Source of the DNA: Streptacidiphilus sp. P02-A3a | Lineage (GTDB): Bacteria > Actinomycetota > Actinomycetes > Streptomycetales > Streptomycetaceae | NCBI RefSeq assembly: GCF_014084105.1 | Contig: NZ_CP048289.1 | Coordinates: 753,922-817,921, forward strand | Direction: 5' to 3' | DNA length: 64,000 nt | In this document: piece by piece, positions 61,849 through 64,000 of the stretch | Numbering within the stretch: position 1 is the stretch's first letter | Layout of the letters: each line of letters opens with the position of its first letter | Made by a program: the position numbers and the translations under genes | Notes under the pieces: model-generated | The model's database searches: none | What the model saw: only the letters and a program-made list of their open reading frames with translations | Told to the model about the DNA's origin: nothing

Positions 61849-63975
61849 TCAGCCCGCCAGGGCGGACGGCAGCGGCCTGGCGTGCAGCACGGTCAGACCG
61901 GAGACCGGACGGGTCAGGCAGACGTAGAGGCGGCGCAGCCCGGTCCGCGGGTCGGGCTCGCCGTCGACGATCGCGGCCGGCTCGTCCAGGACCACGTAGT
62001 CGTACTCCAGGCCCTTCGCCAGCGACGCCGGGACCAGCGTCAGCCGGGACTCGGCGGAGGTCTCGGTGCCCGGGTCCAGGTAGGGCAGACCCGCCGCCTC
62101 CAGAGCCGCGCCCAGCGCCGGGATCCGGGCGTCGGCGGCGATCAGCGCGATCGAGCCCTCGTTGCCCAGCGCCTCGCGGCAGGCGTCCAGCACCGCCGCC
62201 GTCGAGCCCTCGGCGTCCGGCAGCGGCAGCACCCGCAGCGCGCCCCGCGACTCACGGACCGACTCGGCCGGGGCCAGGTCGGGCGCGATCCCGGGGAGCA
62301 GCCGGGAGGCGTACCGGATCACCTCGCTGGGCACCCGGAAGGTCTTGGTCAGCGCCTCGACCCTGGACTCCGGCTTGCCCAGGTGGTGCAGCGCCTCGGC
62401 CCAGGTCGCGGTCGCCCACGGGGTGGTGCCCTGGGCGATGTCGCCGAGCACGGTGGTCGATCCGGTGGTGCAGCGGCGGCCCACCGCCCGGTACTGCATC
62501 GGGGAGAGGTCCTGCGCCTCGTCGAGCACCACGTGCCCGAGCGAGGAGGTGCGTTCCACCAGGTCGCGGGTCTCGTCGATGAGCACGGCGTCGGCCAGGG
62601 ACCAGGGCGCGCTCTTCGGGCCGCGCGGGGCCTTGGCCCAGAGCACCGCCCGCTGCTCCTCGGGGGTGAGCAGGTCCCGGGCGCAGTCGGCCAGGAACTC
62701 GGCGTCGCTGAGCAGCCGGAACACCAGCTTCACCGGGTCGACCACCGGCCACACGGCCTTGACCGCCGCCCGGACGGCGGGGTTGCGGGCCACCGCGTCC
62801 TGCACCCGGTCGTCCGGGGCCTCGCCCGCCTGCTCCATCTTCACCAGCACCAGGTGCGCGATCCGCTGCGGCAGCGCGGCCAGCGCCGCGCCGTAGCGGA
62901 TGTCGCGGTCCAGCAGCTCCTGGACGAGCTGCTCCAGCTCGTACGCCGGGATCCGCCAGCGGCGCGAGCCGCGGACCACCAGGCAGGGCTCGGTGGGCAT
63001 CCGGATGCCGGAGCGGACCGCCCGGTGGAGCACCTGGGCCATCCTGGCGTCGCCCTTGACCACGGCGGTCGGTGCCGGGTCCGCGCCGGTGACCGGGACG
63101 TGCGCGACCAGCTCCTCCACCGTGGCCTGGGCGACGTCCAGCTCGCCCAGGGCGGGCAGCACCTGCTCGATGTACTGGAGGAAGGAGCGGTTCGGGCCGA
63201 TCACCAGGGTCCCGGTCCGGGCCAGCCGCTCCCGGTGCGCGTACAGCAGGTACGCGACGCGGTGCAGGCCGACGGCGGTCTTCCCGGTGCCGGGCGCGCC
63301 CTGGACGCAGACGCTGCCGTGGATGTCGGCGCGGACGATCTCGTCCTGCTCGGGCTGGATGGTGGCGACGATGTCGCGCATCGGGCCGACGCGGGGGCGT
63401 TCGATCTCGGCGGCGAGCAGCGCGCTGGTGGTCTCCAGCTCGGCCGGGTCGGTCAGGTGCTCGTCCTCGTAGGCGGTGAGGTCGCCGCCGGTGTAGCCGA
63501 AGCGGCGGCGCAGCGCGACGTCCAGCGGGTCCTTGCGGCTGGCGCGGTAGAACGGCTGGGAGACCGGCGCGCGCCAGTCGATGACCATCGGGTCGCCCTG
63601 GGCGTCGTGGACGTGCCGCCGCCCGATGTAGAACTGCTCGCCCTCCGCCAGGTCGAGTCCGGGGGCGTGCAGGTAGTCGAGGCGGCCGAAGAACAGCGGG
63701 GTGTGCGCCAGGTCGGCCAGGGCCTTGATGCGGTCGGAGATCTCGCGTTGCAGGATCGCCGCGTTCACCCAGTTCCCGGTGACGTCGGAGAGGTCCAGCG
63801 ACTCCACGTCCGCGCGCATGGCGCGGAGGGCGGCGCGGGAGGAGGCGAGGTGGGCGCGCTCGCGGTCCAGCGGGTTGTCGTCGGCGCCGGTGGCCGCGGC
63901 GGTGTGCGTGGAGGACAAGGGGGAGCCTTCCCGGCTGCGCGGTTGCCGGGGGGTACCCGGCGCGCAGCGGTCCAT
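61849..63975 (-). CDS. helD: HelD-type RNA polymerase recycling ATPase (UvrD-like)
   Basis: The 708-residue protein has the HelD N-terminal coiled coil (RERAHLASSRAALRAMRADVESL), the family segment YIGRRHVHDAQGDPMVIDWRAP, Walker A GAPGTGKTAV (near residue 225), Walker B VVLDEAQDLSP, TFRVPSEVI and SLAKGLEYDYVVLDE. HelD removes stalled RNA polymerase from DNA; actinobacterial forms can affect rifampicin response. ATG 63975 has only a weak GAAGAA site; TTG 63918 with GGAAGG at 7 nt is a fair alternative and would drop 19 residues. The last 25 bp of the window hold nothing further. Confidence 0.92.
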   Translation of the reverse strand: MDRCAPGTPRQPRSREGSPLSSTHTAAATGADDNPLDRERAHLASSRAALRAMRADVESLDLSDVTGNWVNAAILQREISDRIKALADLAHTPLFFGRLDYLHAPGLDLAEGEQFYIGRRHVHDAQGDPMVIDWRAPVSQPFYRASRKDPLDVALRRRFGYTGGDLTAYEDEHLTDPAELETTSALLAAEIERPRVGPMRDIVATIQPEQDEIVRADIHGSVCVQGAPGTGKTAVGLHRVAYLLYAHRERLARTGTLVIGPNRSFLQYIEQVLPALGELDVAQATVEELVAHVPVTGADPAPTAVVKGDARMAQVLHRAVRSGIRMPTEPCLVVRGSRRWRIPAYELEQLVQELLDRDIRYGAALAALPQRIAHLVLVKMEQAGEAPDDRVQDAVARNPAVRAAVKAVWPVVDPVKLVFRLLSDAEFLADCARDLLTPEEQRAVLWAKAPRGPKSAPWSLADAVLIDETRDLVERTSSLGHVVLDEAQDLSPMQYRAVGRRCTTGSTTVLGDIAQGTTPWATATWAEALHHLGKPESRVEALTKTFRVPSEVIRYASRLLPGIAPDLAPAESVRESRGALRVLPLPDAEGSTAAVLDACREALGNEGSIALIAADARIPALGAALEAAGLPYLDPGTETSAESRLTLVPASLAKGLEYDYVVLDEPAAIVDGEPDPRTGLRRLYVCLTRPVSGLTVLHARPLPSALAG

Positions 63976-64000
63976 GAGTCTTCTTCGATGGAGTTGGAGA

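Overview
The window is chromosomal DNA of a high-GC actinomycete, almost certainly a member of the Streptomycetaceae (Streptomyces, Kitasatospora or Streptacidiphilus type). Evidence: strong G/C at third codon positions, GTG/TTG starts with purine-rich ribosome-binding sites, a GAF-PAS-GGDEF cyclase beside nagA and a ROK kinase, DasR-type dre sites, CIRCE control of a groES-less groEL2, and housekeeping gene orders I recall from Streptomyces (ppa-dacB-tilS-hpt-ftsH-folE; folP-folB-folK; cdgB-nagA-nagK-ABC importer-otsB/otsA-thrC-moaD/cysO-csp-groEL2). I see no insertion sequence, prophage, tRNA, rRNA or CRISPR array. The species cannot be named from the sequence alone.

Layout. 1-6.3 kb: a thioredoxin-like protein, a TetR regulator divergent from an OB-fold/zinc-ribbon protein with a matching operator pair, then an iron-uptake operon (EfeU-cupredoxin-EfeO fusion plus DyP peroxidase EfeB) behind an iron box. 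6.3-13 kb: small secreted proteins, a ThrE-type exporter, a His-rich membrane protein, an NlpC/P60 hydrolase and two SAM methyltransferases. 13-29.3 kb: housekeeping block ppa, dacB, DUF2342 metalloprotease, tilS, hpt, ftsH, folE; twin membrane-anchored antigen-85-like esterases; a DUF2156 protein; then folP-NTF2-folB-folK-DUF3180. 29-34 kb: a drug/metabolite transporter and a tryptophan-to-anthranilate (kynurenine) block with a divergent Lrp/AsnC regulator and a candidate kynurenine formamidase. 34-36.2 kb: a family 2B encapsulin shell protein with a cyclic-nucleotide-binding-like insert, followed by a DUF4239 membrane protein, with no recognisable cargo enzyme nearby.

36-41.9 kb: GNAT enzyme, ArfB-type ribosome rescue factor, flavin reductase, a diguanylate cyclase with a Crp-type site upstream, and a membrane-anchored carbohydrate-binding protein. 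42-48 kb: amino-sugar module, with nagK(ROK)-nagA divergent from an ABC sugar importer lacking an ATPase; four dre-like DasR sites lie in the shared 556-bp intergenic region. 48-52.4 kb: trehalose/glucosylglycerate synthesis (otsB, otsA, gpgS-like). 52.6-57.1 kb: a SAM-I riboswitch in front of threonine synthase, a CysO/MoaD-like sulfur carrier with an extra C-terminal Cys, a cold-shock protein with a long leader, and groEL2 behind two tandem CIRCE operators. 57-64 kb: small conserved proteins, HD-domain protein, cutC with an 11-bp inverted repeat bracketing its start, endonuclease IV and a HelD-type RNA polymerase recycling ATPase.

Most interesting: the cargo-less family 2B encapsulin with its altered nucleotide-binding motif and mini-ORF leader; the SAM riboswitch on thrC whose P1 strand abuts the ribosome-binding site; the DasR-linked orphan sugar importer; the cutC start-site hairpin; the 'GGC' sulfur carrier; and recurrent short in-register tandem duplications (12, 15 and 18 bp) scattered through coding and non-coding DNA.
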